Assembly (NCBI RefSeq): GCF_009828105.1
Contig: NZ_WTYQ01000002.1
Coordinates: 248,001-312,000, forward strand
Length of the DNA stretch: 64,000 bases
Source of the DNA: Altericroceibacterium indicum
Lineage (GTDB): Bacteria > Pseudomonadota > Alphaproteobacteria > Sphingomonadales > Sphingomonadaceae
Direction: 5' to 3'
This document shows positions 1 through 9,583 of this stretch, in pieces. Every line of letters starts with the position of its first letter. Position 1 is the first letter of the stretch. A program made the position numbers and the translations under genes. Below the pieces are notes generated by a model, which saw only the letters and a program-made list of their open reading frames with translations, was not told where the DNA came from and did not search any database.

Positions 1-140
1 AACTTGAAGCCATGGGCCACTCTTTCCGCGAAGCACCAGCATGGGGCGCGGATGAAGCGATTTTATTCGAAAGCGGCACCAGCATGATTCAAGGTGCCAA
101 TGATGTCCGCCGTCCTGCCGGGCTGGCGGAAGGCTATTAA
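1..140 (+). CDS. Gamma-glutamyltransferase family protein, C-terminal end (partial)
   Basis: Only the last 45 codons are inside the window (frame beginning at base 3, stop TAA at 138-140). The tail reads LEAMGHSF near the cut and ends NDVRRPAGLAEGY. Gamma-glutamyltranspeptidases end in a similar way, with an 'LE..GH' segment and a 'G..DPRR.G.A.GY' terminus, so that family is the best guess. Those enzymes are periplasmic Ntn hydrolases acting on glutathione and gamma-glutamyl compounds. The catalytic region lies outside the window, so the call rests on the terminus alone. The gene converges on the efflux operon, whose last gene ends 55 bases away. Confidence 0.5.
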   Translation, partial: LEAMGHSFREAPAWGADEAILFESGTSMIQGANDVRRPAGLAEGY

Positions 141-195
141 CAAGGTCTCCGGGGGCCGCTCTTCGCAATGAAAGCGGCCCCCTACATTTTGCCAG

Positions 196-1611
196 TCACT
201 CGCTGGAAGACTCTTCCCAGCCGCCACCAAGCGCGCGGAACAGATCGATCTGTGCATCGGAAACCTGCGCATCCTGATCGGCAAGCTGCGCGGTCGTCTC
301 CGCCAGAGTCCGTTCCGATTCCAGAAGGTCGAGCGAATTGATCGTGCCTTCCTTCTGCTGGGCACGAGTGATGCGCGTGGCCCTTTGCGCTTCCTTCTGC
401 GCCTCCTGTAGTGCAGCACGACGACGCAAGGATTGGCTATAGGCGTTGAGCGCCGTTTCCGTTTCCTGCAATGCCACCAGTACCGTACCATCAAAATTGG
501 CGAGCGAAGCATGAGCATCGGCATTCGCAGCATCAATTCGTGCCCGGATCGCTTCCGTATTGGGGAAGGTCCAGCTGAGCAGAGGGCCTATCAACCAGTT
601 GAACGGTCCGCCTGAAAAGATGTCCCCAATATCTGGCCCCGTAGAGCCTACCGACCCGCCAAAGCTTATCTTGGGATAAAGGTCGGCTGTGGCCACACCA
701 ATACGTGCCGTGTCTGCGGCCAGGCGCTGCTCTGCCGCGCGAATATCCGGGCGGCGGGCGAGCAATGCTGCGCCATCACCCACCGGAATCGCCTGCGTAA
801 TTTCGAGGCTCACACTGCGTTCACCCGCAATCGGCGGCAGGTCAGCAGGCGCCCTCCCCGTCAAAGTGGCAAGGCGGAATAAGGCAGCCTGCCTTTGCGC
901 TGCAATTTGCGGAATTTCTGCCGCACGTTGCTGACGCAAAGTGGCAATCCGTGCCACAGCAAGGCCGCTTTCCATTCCCGCATCATGGCGCTGCCGGGTC
1001 AGGCTCAGGGAGTGATCAAGCAAGGACACGATCTGATCCGCCACTTTCAACCGGGCCGCACTCGATGCAGCATCGGCATAGGCGCGCGTCGTTTCCGCAA
1101 CCACCATCACCTTTACCGCATCGGCATCGGCTTGAGCCGCCGCGAGATCAGCCCGCCCCGCTTCAACATTGCGCGACACCCGACCGAACAGATCCGCCTC
1201 ATAAGAAACGTTCAACCCGGCATTCACATTCCAGCCTTCCCGATCCATTCCGGGCAGCGCCTGGTTTTCCGGCAAGCGGCGATAATTGCCGCCTGCATCA
1301 ATGGATGTCTGAGGCAGGCGATCACCTTTGGCACCACGCAAGGATGCGCGAGCGCGTTCAATCCGCGCTGTAGCAACACGAACATCCGTATTGGCTGCCA
1401 GCGCATCGCGCACCAGCGAATCCAGCACCGGATCATTGTAGAGCCGCCACCAGTTAGCAGGCAGCGGATCAGGCGCGAACGCCTGATCCTGACCTGAAAT
1501 GAAGGGGCCAGAACTCGCCACAGGGGGAACTGGGGGAGCAAATTCCGGCCCCACCGCGCACCCCGAAAGAGCGAGCGCGGAAAGGGTTGAGAGGAGGATT
1601 TGTCTTTTCAT
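196..1611 (-). CDS. RND efflux outer-membrane channel lipoprotein (NodT/OprM family)
   Basis: 471-residue outer-membrane factor, the third component of a tripartite efflux pump that carries drugs or toxic metabolites across the outer membrane. The start at 1611 gives a lipoprotein signal peptide with lipobox LSGC followed by AVGPEF, typical of NodT-family channels. An upstream in-frame start exists (1716) but would overlap the pump gene and bury the signal peptide. Two OEP repeats of alternating coiled-coil helices follow (for example ARIERARASLRGA and the ETALNAYSQSL region). The length is normal for the family (about 460-500 residues). It is the last gene of an adaptor-pump-channel operon, starting 13 bases after the pump gene stops. 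The substrate cannot be read from the sequence. Confidence 0.93.
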   Translation of the reverse strand: MKRQILLSTLSALALSGCAVGPEFAPPVPPVASSGPFISGQDQAFAPDPLPANWWRLYNDPVLDSLVRDALAANTDVRVATARIERARASLRGAKGDRLPQTSIDAGGNYRRLPENQALPGMDREGWNVNAGLNVSYEADLFGRVSRNVEAGRADLAAAQADADAVKVMVVAETTRAYADAASSAARLKVADQIVSLLDHSLSLTRQRHDAGMESGLAVARIATLRQQRAAEIPQIAAQRQAALFRLATLTGRAPADLPPIAGERSVSLEITQAIPVGDGAALLARRPDIRAAEQRLAADTARIGVATADLYPKISFGGSVGSTGPDIGDIFSGGPFNWLIGPLLSWTFPNTEAIRARIDAANADAHASLANFDGTVLVALQETETALNAYSQSLRRRAALQEAQKEAQRATRITRAQQKEGTINSLDLLESERTLAETTAQLADQDAQVSDAQIDLFRALGGGWEESSSE

Positions 1612-1624
1612 CTCTGAAAAAGCC

Positions 1625-4600
1625 TTATTCTGCGGGCTGCACTGCGGCAGAGCTGTTCTCGCCACCGCGAGAGCGCCAGCCGGCAACCCGGTCTGCCAAT
1701 GCACGGCAGACGACATAGAAAGTGGGCGTGAAGATGAGGCCGAAACCGGTCACACCGAGCATACCGAAGCACACGGCTGTCCCCAGCGCCTGACGCAATT
1801 CAGACCCGGCACCCGTTGCAATCACCAGCGGGACAGACCCAAGGATGAAGGCAAAGCTGGTCATCAGGATGGGCCGCAGCCGCGTTTGTGCCGCTTCAAT
1901 CGCCGCTTCGACCGGTGAAAGGCCGTGCTGTTCTTCTCCCTGGCGGGCAAATTCCACAATCAAGATCGCATTCTTTGCCGCCAGAGCGATCAGCACGATC
2001 AGACCAATCTGCGTCAGGACATTATTGTCCATCCCCATCAGATTCACCCCGATCATCGCTGCCAGCAGACACATCGGCACAATCAGAATGATGGCCATTG
2101 GCATCACCAGACTTTCATATTGCGCGGCCAGCACGAGGAAGACCAGTAGCACCGCAAGGCCGAACACCAGACCCGCCGTGTTCCCGGCAAACTTCTGTTG
2201 ATAGGCAATGCCGGTCCATTCACTGGAATAGCCAGCAGGCAATGTTTCTGCCGCTACCTGTTCCATCGTCTTGAGTGACTGCCCGGTCGAATAGCCCGGC
2301 GCTGTATCACCGTCGATCGCCACGGCCGGAGCCAGATTGTAGCGGGTCACGCGATATGGGCCGGTCCTGTTTTCCAAAGTTGCCACCGAGCCCAATGGCA
2401 CCATGGCACCATTGTCAGACCGGGTTTGCAGATTGGCGATGTCAGCCGGATTGTTGCGGTATGGTGCATCGGCTTGCGCCGTCACCCGATAGGTCCGCCC
2501 CAGCAGGTTGAAATCGTTGATGAAGGCCGAACCCAAATAGACTTGCAAGGCTTCGAACACGCGGGATGCCGGAACACCGAGCATTTCTGCCTTTTCCCGG
2601 TCGATATCAGCAAAGACGCGCGGCGTGCTGGTGTCAAAGAACGTGTAGACACCGGCCAACCCTTCAGCCTGATTGGCCTTGGCGATGACATCATAAGCCA
2701 CCTTCTGCATTTCGGCATAACCCTGACCATTGTGGTCTTCGAGCATCATGCGGAAACCGCCTGCTGAACCAATCCCACGAATAACCGGCGGCTTGACCAC
2801 CATCAGGCGTGCGCCCGTGATATCCGCTGTTGCCGCCTGAGCTTCGGCCATGAGCTTGTCGAGCGTCTGGCCCTTGGCAGCCCGATCTTCAAAATCATCA
2901 AGCACCCAATAAGCCGCCGCCGAACTGGCTGAACGGGTTTCCGATGGCCCGTCAAAACCGGATAGCATCACGGCATTGCTAACCCCGGCAATGGGAAGAA
3001 CCCGGTCTGCCACCTTCTTCATCACCGCATCGGTACGCGCGGTGGATGAGCCGGGTGGAAGCTGGATCACAGTCAGGAAATACCCCTGATCCTGCGCCGG
3101 AATGAAGCCCGTTGGCGTGAACCACAAAGCTGCAATGGTCAGCGCGATAAGGCCAGTATAGGCAGCCATGACTTTGCGCGGCATGGCCAAGAGCTTTGCC
3201 GTGAGTTTCGCATAAGACGCACTGAACCGTTCAAACCCGCGATTGAACCAATCGCCCGCCTGTTCCACTTTCTGGTGCCAATAAGCGCCTTCCGGGGCAT
3301 GTTTGTGCGGACGCAGCAACAATGCGGCGAAGGCCGGGGACAGAGTGAGAGACAGGATCAGCGAAATCACTGTTGCCGCTGAAATCGTGATCGCGAATTG
3401 CTGATAAAATGCGCCGGACAATCCGCCCATGAACAGCGTCGGCACGAACACCGCACACAACACAAGAACAATCGCAATCAGCGCTGTGCCCACTTCATCC
3501 ATGGATGTGCGCGCAGCCTCCAACGGACTCAGCCCGGCTTCCAGATTGCGTTCGACATTTTCGACCACAACAATCGCGTCATCGACCACAATGCCGATGG
3601 CTAACACCAGTCCGAAAAGAGACAGGTTGTTGAGCGAATATCCCAGCATGGCCAACACGGCGAAACTGCCCACCAGAGAAACAGGAATGGCCAGAACCGG
3701 GATCAATGCAGCACGCCATTTTTGCAGGAAGATGATGATGACCAGCACCACCAGAACAACCGCTTCAAACAGAGTGTGAATCACAGCATCGACAGATTTC
3801 TCAATGAATTCTGTGGGATTATAAACAATCCGATATTCCAGGCCCTTGGGGAAGTCCTTGGACATCTGCTCCATCGCGGCTTTCACATTGTCAGCCGAAG
3901 AAAGGGCATTGGTGCCGGGGCGCTGGAAGATCGGCATGATCACCGAATTTTCAGAACCCAGATAGGCGGATGTACCATAATCGTCAGCGCCAATTTCCAC
4001 CCGCGCGACATCACGCACCCGAACCTGGCGCCCATCGGCATCCGTGCGGATCACTACATTGGCAAATTGCTCAGGATCGGTGAAACGGCCCTGTGTTTCG
4101 ACATTAAGCTGGAAAGCACCTTGTTCGGACGGCGGCTGGCCCAGAGTCCCGGCAGCAACCTGCACATTCTGTGCCCGCAGAGCCGACACAATGTCCCCTG
4201 CTGTCAGGTCAAGCGATGCTGCCCGGCCGGGATCAATCCACACACGCATGGCGAGATCGCGTGAACCGAACATCTGCACATCAGCCACACCATCAAGCCG
4301 CGCAAGCTGATCCTTGATCCGCGTCTGCGCATAATTGGAGATATATTCCCGATCCAACGAATGATCTGGTGAGATCAGATTGACGATCAGCAGGAAAGTG
4401 GGGGAACTTTTCTGCGTCACAATGCCAAGCCGCTGCACTTCTTCGGGTAGACGCGGCGTAGCAATCGCCACGCGGTTTTGAACCAGCACCTGCGCCTTAT
4501 CGAGATCCGTCCCTTGCTTGAAGGTTACGGTGATAGTGACGCGTCCATCGCCAGTGGATTCCGAGGAGACATAAAGCATCCCCTCCACACCATTGATTTG

Positions 4601-4807
4601 CTGTTCGATCGGATTGGCGACCGTATCGGCCACGGTTTCCGCCGAAGCGCCGGGGTAGTTTGCCGTTACCGTAACCGTAGGGGGCACGATTTCGGGATAT
4701 TGGGACACGGGGAGGAAGAAATAGGAGATCGCCCCCACGAGGGTGATGACCACAGCAATCACCGCCGCGAAGATCGGACGATCAATGAAAAAGCGCGATA
4801 AACGCAT
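1625..4807 (-). CDS. Efflux RND transporter permease (HAE1 family, AcrB-like)
   Basis: 1060-residue inner-membrane proton/drug antiporter. The N-terminus MRLSRFFIDRPIFAAVIAV is the family hallmark. TM4 carries the proton-relay Asp pair in GIVVDDAIVVVENVERN and TM10 carries the essential Lys in ALAAKNAILIVEFAR. Two large periplasmic loops follow TM1 and TM7, and the length matches AcrB/MexB (about 1040-1060). GGAG lies 8 bases before the ATG at 4807. It is the middle gene of the operon, 26 bases after the adaptor gene and 13 before the channel gene. Together with the adaptor and channel it forms an envelope-spanning pump, presumably repressed by the TetR protein encoded upstream. Hydrophobic multidrug export is the usual role for HAE1 pumps; the specific substrate is unknown. 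Confidence 0.96.
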   Translation of the reverse strand: MRLSRFFIDRPIFAAVIAVVITLVGAISYFFLPVSQYPEIVPPTVTVTANYPGASAETVADTVANPIEQQINGVEGMLYVSSESTGDGRVTITVTFKQGTDLDKAQVLVQNRVAIATPRLPEEVQRLGIVTQKSSPTFLLIVNLISPDHSLDREYISNYAQTRIKDQLARLDGVADVQMFGSRDLAMRVWIDPGRAASLDLTAGDIVSALRAQNVQVAAGTLGQPPSEQGAFQLNVETQGRFTDPEQFANVVIRTDADGRQVRVRDVARVEIGADDYGTSAYLGSENSVIMPIFQRPGTNALSSADNVKAAMEQMSKDFPKGLEYRIVYNPTEFIEKSVDAVIHTLFEAVVLVVLVIIIFLQKWRAALIPVLAIPVSLVGSFAVLAMLGYSLNNLSLFGLVLAIGIVVDDAIVVVENVERNLEAGLSPLEAARTSMDEVGTALIAIVLVLCAVFVPTLFMGGLSGAFYQQFAITISAATVISLILSLTLSPAFAALLLRPHKHAPEGAYWHQKVEQAGDWFNRGFERFSASYAKLTAKLLAMPRKVMAAYTGLIALTIAALWFTPTGFIPAQDQGYFLTVIQLPPGSSTARTDAVMKKVADRVLPIAGVSNAVMLSGFDGPSETRSASSAAAYWVLDDFEDRAAKGQTLDKLMAEAQAATADITGARLMVVKPPVIRGIGSAGGFRMMLEDHNGQGYAEMQKVAYDVIAKANQAEGLAGVYTFFDTSTPRVFADIDREKAEMLGVPASRVFEALQVYLGSAFINDFNLLGRTYRVTAQADAPYRNNPADIANLQTRSDNGAMVPLGSVATLENRTGPYRVTRYNLAPAVAIDGDTAPGYSTGQSLKTMEQVAAETLPAGYSSEWTGIAYQQKFAGNTAGLVFGLAVLLVFLVLAAQYESLVMPMAIILIVPMCLLAAMIGVNLMGMDNNVLTQIGLIVLIALAAKNAILIVEFARQGEEQHGLSPVEAAIEAAQTRLRPILMTSFAFILGSVPLVIATGAGSELRQALGTAVCFGMLGVTGFGLIFTPTFYVVCRALADRVAGWRSRGGENSSAAVQPAE

Positions 4808-4833
4808 ATTGGATACTCCGTATGCGGCGAGAA

Positions 4834-6096
4834 TTAGCGGGTAATGGTCGCTTCGCCGGCGGGAATGTCGGAGACAGATGCGGGGGTTTTGGCTGGCTGA
4901 GGCATAGTGATCCTGTCACGCCGCGCTTTGACCTTGGAACCGGGCATGGCCATTTGCGTGCCTTCGATCACCACGCGGTCATCAGCCTTCAAACCGCTGC
5001 GAATAATCCGCAGGCCGTTGACGACCGGGCCGAGTGTGACAGGCTTGGCTGACACCGTGCCTTCCTTATCGACCACCAACAGCAATTTGCGGGTCTGGTC
5101 GGTCTGCACCGCCGTATCAGGCACCAGCATCGCATTGACCTTGCCTCCGCTGGCGAGGCGCATATTGCCGAACATGCCCGGCGTCAGGAAATTATCAGGG
5201 TTGCGAACCAATGCTCGGGCGCGGATCGTGCCGGAACGTGCATCAAGGCCGTTGTCCGTAAAGTCCAGCTTCCCATGCCAGCGATAGGAATTTTCATCCT
5301 GCAGCTTGATATCGACCTGCGTCCCGCGATCAGCACCGGAGCGCTTGGCTTTAAGAAACACGCCTTCTGAACCATCGAAACTGAAGTAAATCGGATCAAA
5401 CGCATTGATCGTGGTAAGCAAAGTCGCGGCAGAGCCATTGCCTGCTGCAACCTGATTTCCTGGATCAACCCGGCGGTCAGAAACACGGCCACTCATCGGC
5501 GCGCGAATGGTGGTAAATTCCACGTCGAGCCTGCGCGAACGGACCCGCGCATTAGCCGCTGTCAACGCCGCTTCCGCCGCACGAACGCGCGCCTTTAGCG
5601 AATCCACCTCATTCTGCGCAACCGCGTCAGAGTCGACCAGCCGGTTCGCCCGAGCAAGGTCACTACGTGCCAATGCAAGATCACTCTTGGCCGTCGCAAC
5701 CCCTGCCTGTGCTTCGGCAAGAGCTGCCGTGTAAGGCCGTGGATCAATGCGAAAAAGCGGCTGTCCTTTGCGCACGAAAGCGCCATCCTGAAAAAGAACG
5801 GCCGTGATTTCGCCCGAAACACGCGGGCGCAATTCCACGCTTTTGCTGGGTTCAAACCGGCCAATATAATCGTCCCATTCAGTCACTTCGCGCTGCAAGG
5901 GCGTGGCCACTGTTACAACAGGCATCGGTGGTGGGGCCGCCGGGGCACTACTGCCCCGCAAAATCCACCATGCCAGTGCCAAAACTGCAATAATCAGGAG
6001 CAGCCACAGCACTCGCTTTCTGGGCAAGCGCCGCTTTGCCCGGTCATTGTCCGCCCAATCTTCCTGAGCGGCGTCAATGGTTGTCATCTCATTCAT
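4834..6096 (-). CDS. Efflux RND transporter periplasmic adaptor subunit (AcrA/MexE-like)
   Basis: 420-residue membrane-fusion protein linking the RND pump to the outer-membrane channel. A basic cytoplasmic head (KRRLPRKRV) precedes one membrane anchor (about residues 29-46, LWLLLIIAVLALAWWIL). Next come the split biotinyl-lipoyl domain (RPRVSGEITAVLFQDG, then TTIRAPMSGRVSDRRVD), a long alpha-hairpin rich in Ala and Arg, a beta-barrel, and a membrane-proximal domain. There is no lipobox, so it is a transmembrane-anchored adaptor. AGGA precedes the ATG at 6096. It is the first gene of the efflux operon, 306 bases downstream of the regulator gene in the same orientation. The VDPGNQVAAG segment and C-terminal layout resemble MexE/TtgA-type adaptors. 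Confidence 0.94.
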   Translation of the reverse strand: MNEMTTIDAAQEDWADNDRAKRRLPRKRVLWLLLIIAVLALAWWILRGSSAPAAPPPMPVVTVATPLQREVTEWDDYIGRFEPSKSVELRPRVSGEITAVLFQDGAFVRKGQPLFRIDPRPYTAALAEAQAGVATAKSDLALARSDLARANRLVDSDAVAQNEVDSLKARVRAAEAALTAANARVRSRRLDVEFTTIRAPMSGRVSDRRVDPGNQVAAGNGSAATLLTTINAFDPIYFSFDGSEGVFLKAKRSGADRGTQVDIKLQDENSYRWHGKLDFTDNGLDARSGTIRARALVRNPDNFLTPGMFGNMRLASGGKVNAMLVPDTAVQTDQTRKLLLVVDKEGTVSAKPVTLGPVVNGLRIIRSGLKADDRVVIEGTQMAMPGSKVKARRDRITMPQPAKTPASVSDIPAGEATITR

Positions 6097-6402
6097 CGGA
6101 CAGTCCTAAGCTGCTGCCCCATCCTCTGACCGCTGTTCAATGGCGTGCGTTTTTCCGCTCCGGGATGCGAGGCAACCGGACAAAAATAATCAGCAGACAT
6201 TGTTCAGCGCGCCCGATCCTGCGGATCGAGCTGGTCAGAAGAAAGGGTTCAAGATTCTACGTTCACCTTAGACAACCAGAACTCGTGACGAGCTTCCAGC
6301 TACCCAAAGCCGTTCTGTACCGATAAGTATGTAATTTGAGGTTCAGGTCAAGCTTTAATTCTATACCAGTCGATATTTTAATCGCAGTGCAGCATAGCTA
6401 GC
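6097..6402 (-). other. Intergenic region carrying the presumed efflux-operon promoter
   Basis: 306 bases without a gene between the TetR regulator stop and the adaptor start. It becomes AT-rich toward 6330-6400. It holds an 18-base element (6316-6333) that resembles a sequence overlapping the regulator start, annotated separately. No convincing short gene or intrinsic terminator is seen. The promoter of the three-gene operon is expected here, but no clear -35/-10 pair can be assigned. Confidence 0.5.
6316..6333. promoter_or_regulatory. Candidate TetR-family operator upstream of the efflux operon
   Basis: The 18-mer TGTACCGATAAGTATGTA shares 12 of 18 positions, without gaps, with CATATCGGTCAGTATATA at the start of the adjacent tetR gene. 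Local TetR-type repressors commonly bind both their own promoter and the target operon, so a shared motif at these two places is what autoregulation plus pump repression would give. It is only partly palindromic, so the assignment is tentative. Confidence 0.35.
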
Positions 6403-7002
6403 CTATCGTCCGGGCCACATTTGCAATGTGTAATCGACAATTTTTTGCAGTTCCTCGATGGATGCACCGCCACTCGCCTGAACAGACATCCCCTGCAAAA
6501 CTGCCAGCAGATAGTTGGTTACCCCCTCTGCCTGAACCGGCTGGGTGAAGTCTCCATCATCAATCGCTTTCTGGAATCGAGCGACAAGCTTCCCCTTCGG
6601 AACCAGCCCTCGCTCAGCGATGTGATCCTTGATGGAGGAGTGCCCTGAACAAGAAACCGCGCTCATCACGCGCATACAGCCACGCGGGGCATCAGCTTGC
6701 GATGAGATCTCCAGACTGCCGGTCAGCAGCTTTTCTGCTACACTCCGTCCCGTTTTGGCCTGAAGCGCACAATCGACATAGGCAAGCTTCTCTTTCTCAT
6801 AAAGATCAAGCGCCTGTTTGAAGAGCGATTCCTTATTGCCAAACGCTGCATAAAGGCTTGGCCGGGTAATGCCCATTGCAGCGGTCAAATCCGTCAGCGA
6901 AGCGCCTTCATAACCCTTGCGCCAGAACACGCTCAGCGCAGCGCTTAAAGCGTCATGGCAATCAAACTCGCGCGGACGGCCTCTGGTTACGAGCTTTTCC
7001 AT
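6403..7002 (-). CDS. TetR/AcrR family transcriptional regulator
   Basis: 199-residue repressor-type regulator. The N-terminal helix-turn-helix covers about residues 12-57: GRPREFD, then AALSVFWRKGYEGASLTDLTA and MGITRPSLYAAFGNKESLF, the classic TetR signature. The C-terminal ligand domain is of the TetR_C type seen in regulators such as ComR/AcrR relatives, with a Cys-rich stretch (CMRVMSAVSCSG) that might sense thiol-reactive compounds; that is inference. It lies directly upstream of the RND operon in the same direction, so control of that pump is likely. A sequence covering its own start codon resembles one in front of the pump operon, suggesting autoregulation. Confidence 0.92.
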   Translation of the reverse strand: MEKLVTRGRPREFDCHDALSAALSVFWRKGYEGASLTDLTAAMGITRPSLYAAFGNKESLFKQALDLYEKEKLAYVDCALQAKTGRSVAEKLLTGSLEISSQADAPRGCMRVMSAVSCSGHSSIKDHIAERGLVPKGKLVARFQKAIDDGDFTQPVQAEGVTNYLLAVLQGMSVQASGGASIEELQKIVDYTLQMWPGR

Positions 7003-7017
7003 ATCGGTCAGTATATA
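7000..7017. promoter_or_regulatory. Candidate TetR-family operator at the tetR start
   Basis: CATATCGGTCAGTATATA overlaps the tetR start codon and its immediate upstream bases. It matches 12 of 18 positions of the element at 6316-6333 before the efflux operon. The half-site GTCAGTATA is reminiscent of TetR-family operators. Binding here would block tetR translation-start-proximal transcription. Tentative. Confidence 0.35.
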
Positions 7018-7081
7018 AGCCGTGAAACGTTGAAGTCCAGTATTCCTGAATCAGTCCCCGAGTCCAAGGGTCGCAAGGTAA

Positions 7082-7116
7082 GGAAGGTGCACGAGGGGCA
7101 ACCTCGCGCACCTTCC
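7082..7116. terminator. Strong hairpin after the TonB receptor gene
   Basis: The arms GGAAGGTGC (7082-7090) and GCACCTTCC (7108-7116) pair perfectly, with an inner CGAGG/CCTCG pairing. The hairpin begins 6 bases past the receptor stop on the minus strand. The following U-tract is weak (TTACCTT), so it may act as a terminator or as a 3'-end stabiliser. Confidence 0.55.
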
Positions 7117-7122
7117 CGATCA

Positions 7123-9312
7123 TCAGAAGTTGGCTGAGAAACGAACGCCATACAAACGTGGCGGAGCGTAACTGGAATCTCCGATCAGCGCATTGCCCGT
7201 CTGTGCGTTGGAATTCGCATTGGTCCGCACTGCCTTGTTTTCCAGATTTCTGACATAGGCCTGGAGCGTCCAGTCATCCGGGCTGACATAGATCACAGAC
7301 AGGTCGGTCTTGGTGAAAGAGCCTTGATGGTTGGTTTCAAAGCCATGAAACTCCAGTTCTTTCGCGCTTTCGAAATGTGTCTGCGCCCGCGCAACGATAG
7401 AGCCGCCATTCGCCAGTTCAAAATTATGCGAATAACCTGCGGTGAACGACCATTCCGGCGTCCGGGCAAGACGGCAGCCCGAGAAGTCACCAGCACGCGG
7501 TGCTGCCTGACTGTAATCAGCTTCATAGCAACGCACCAGATCAGCGTTGGCATCATTATTGACGAAGGGATCGCCCATTGGGAGCACGAATTTGTCATAG
7601 CGTGCGTGCAGCCATGAACCGTTGAAGTCCACCCGGTCTGACGGTGTGATATCGAATGCTGTTTCCAGTTCTACACCATAGATCGATGCCTTACCGGCAT
7701 TGCGGGTGACAAGCGCCGCCTCCCCGGCAATCGTTTCAACCGCAGACACCTGCAAATTGGAATAATCGCTGTAGAAAGCCGAAAGATTCAGCTGAAGCCG
7801 GCGATCAAGGAACTGGTTCTTGGTGCCCACTTCATAGGAAATGATCTCTTCTGGATCATAGGTATTTGGCGGCAGGCCATCAAAATATCCGCCCGCTTTA
7901 TACGCCGTTGCAACCTGCGCATAGAGCATGGAATCGGGCCCCGCATCAAATTCGACACCAGCCTTCCAGTCGGTTGAATGCCAGCTTGCATCGGCAAGGT
8001 TGACCGCAACCTGGGTGACAATATCCCCCTCAGGCGTCGTCAGATACGTGCCGCCATTGCGGGATTTATTGTCTTCTGTATAGCGCAGGCCGCCGGTGAG
8101 ACGGAACGTATCGGTGAGCGAATATGTCGCCTGGCCGAAGAACGCCATACTGTCCGCCTTGATCGGATTTTGAATGAAGGTCAGATCCAATCCGGTCGCC
8201 AGCCGAAGGCGGAAATCGGTTGTGCTCTTTTCATTAAACAAAAACGCCCCGGCAACCCATTCCAGCTTGTCGCTGCCGCCGCTGAGGCGCAATTCATTCG
8301 ACCAGCTCTTCTGGTTATTGTCCACCGAACCCCGGCGATGATTGTCAGGCTGAAGATTTTCAGTATAGCTCTTCAGCTGCAATTCGCGATAACCGCCAAG
8401 ATAGGTCAGCGTAGCGAAGCCGAAATCATATTCCATTTCCAGACTGCCGCCGAAAATGGTGTTGTCACGCGAAATATTCAGATTCGCGTAAATGTCGTAA
8501 GGATTCTTGGACAGGAGCGGATAAGGAACGGTCGATGGACCAGCTCCGCCCTGATGCGTGATATCACCGCGCAAAGTTGCTTTGAACTTGTCGCTCGGCT
8601 TGAACAAAAGCTGCAAACGGCCAGACATATTATCCTGATCATCACGATCATTGCCTGGGCGGCTGTCAACGCCATCAACCACTTTGAGATAGCCATCATG
8701 ACGGGCCGACTGAAACGCGCCACGAATAGCCAGCGTATCAGTGATCGGCGCATTGACCATGCCGCTGGTGATCAGCGTATCGTAATTGCCATACTCAATC
8801 GAGGCGGCGCCTTCATATTGGAACTTAGGTGCATTGGTGATGATATTGATCGCACCTGCTGTTGCATTACGGCCATACAATGTGCCCTGTGGGCCACGCA
8901 CCACTTCGACGCGCGAAATGTCATAGAACTGTGCGTCCAATGCATTTGCACGGGCAAGGTAAATGCCATCGAGGTGAACAGCCACTGCGCCATCGCCTTC
9001 TGCATTGGTATTGGTGCTGCCGATACCGCGCATGAAAACCTGCGTCCCGCCGCCACCTGTTGTGATCGAAAGGCTTGGCGCTGTCTGGCCAAGATTATCA
9101 ATGTTGCGCACGCCCTGCTGTTCGAGCTGCTCACCACCAACTGCGGTCACAGCCAGCGGCACGTCCTGAACAGTCTGCTCACGGCGCTGTGCGGTAACCA
9201 CGATTTCATTGGAATTTATTGCACCGCTATTTTCGGTGTCCTGCGCCCAAGCTGGCGTGGAAACTGCCGTAGATACAATAAACGTACATGCAAGAAGCCT
9301 TGCCTTAGTCAT
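7123..9312 (-). CDS. TonB-dependent outer-membrane receptor
   Basis: 729-residue TonB-gated beta-barrel. A signal peptide ends at about AQD (TPAWAQD). Next are a TonB-box-like IVVTAQRREQ, a plug domain (VPLAVTAVGGEQLEQQGVRNIDNLGQTAPSL and PQGTLYGRNATAGAINI), and a 22-strand-type barrel ending in the aromatic RFSANF. The ATG at 9312 is preferred to the one at 9318: AGGGG lies 6 bases before 9312 but directly abuts 9318. The plug resembles the sphingomonad receptor class with 'FMRGIGSTNTNAEGDGAVAVHLDG', for which substrates are rarely known (plant polymers, aromatics or iron chelates). It stands alone, with no transporter or degradative genes beside it to suggest a ligand. Confidence 0.93.
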   Translation of the reverse strand: MTKARLLACTFIVSTAVSTPAWAQDTENSGAINSNEIVVTAQRREQTVQDVPLAVTAVGGEQLEQQGVRNIDNLGQTAPSLSITTGGGGTQVFMRGIGSTNTNAEGDGAVAVHLDGIYLARANALDAQFYDISRVEVVRGPQGTLYGRNATAGAINIITNAPKFQYEGAASIEYGNYDTLITSGMVNAPITDTLAIRGAFQSARHDGYLKVVDGVDSRPGNDRDDQDNMSGRLQLLFKPSDKFKATLRGDITHQGGAGPSTVPYPLLSKNPYDIYANLNISRDNTIFGGSLEMEYDFGFATLTYLGGYRELQLKSYTENLQPDNHRRGSVDNNQKSWSNELRLSGGSDKLEWVAGAFLFNEKSTTDFRLRLATGLDLTFIQNPIKADSMAFFGQATYSLTDTFRLTGGLRYTEDNKSRNGGTYLTTPEGDIVTQVAVNLADASWHSTDWKAGVEFDAGPDSMLYAQVATAYKAGGYFDGLPPNTYDPEEIISYEVGTKNQFLDRRLQLNLSAFYSDYSNLQVSAVETIAGEAALVTRNAGKASIYGVELETAFDITPSDRVDFNGSWLHARYDKFVLPMGDPFVNNDANADLVRCYEADYSQAAPRAGDFSGCRLARTPEWSFTAGYSHNFELANGGSIVARAQTHFESAKELEFHGFETNHQGSFTKTDLSVIYVSPDDWTLQAYVRNLENKAVRTNANSNAQTGNALIGDSSYAPPRLYGVRFSANF

Positions 9313-9583
9313 CCTCATCCCCTGTAATCACTTAAATGCGACCTTGATTTTTTGCGCTATAAAGCGCGTGACACCGTTGTCAATTGTTTAACCAGAAAAC
9401 CCCCAAGTGATGTAAAACTGCATCAGTTGAGGGATAGTAAGGGAATGTTTCTTATCTGTATCAACCAGTTATAGAGTGCGGCCAGTCTGCAAATACGGAG
9501 TAAGCCCGATTGCACTCCGTAACACCGAAGCCCCGGCCAACCATTATCGCCTTGCCGCCCACACTTACAAAGATGTTAGGAAA

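Noticed and set aside
7978-9327. 449-codon open frame opposite the first TonB receptor
   Set aside because: It lies wholly antisense to a clear receptor with signal peptide and plug motifs, and shows no family pattern of its own; it is a codon-usage shadow.
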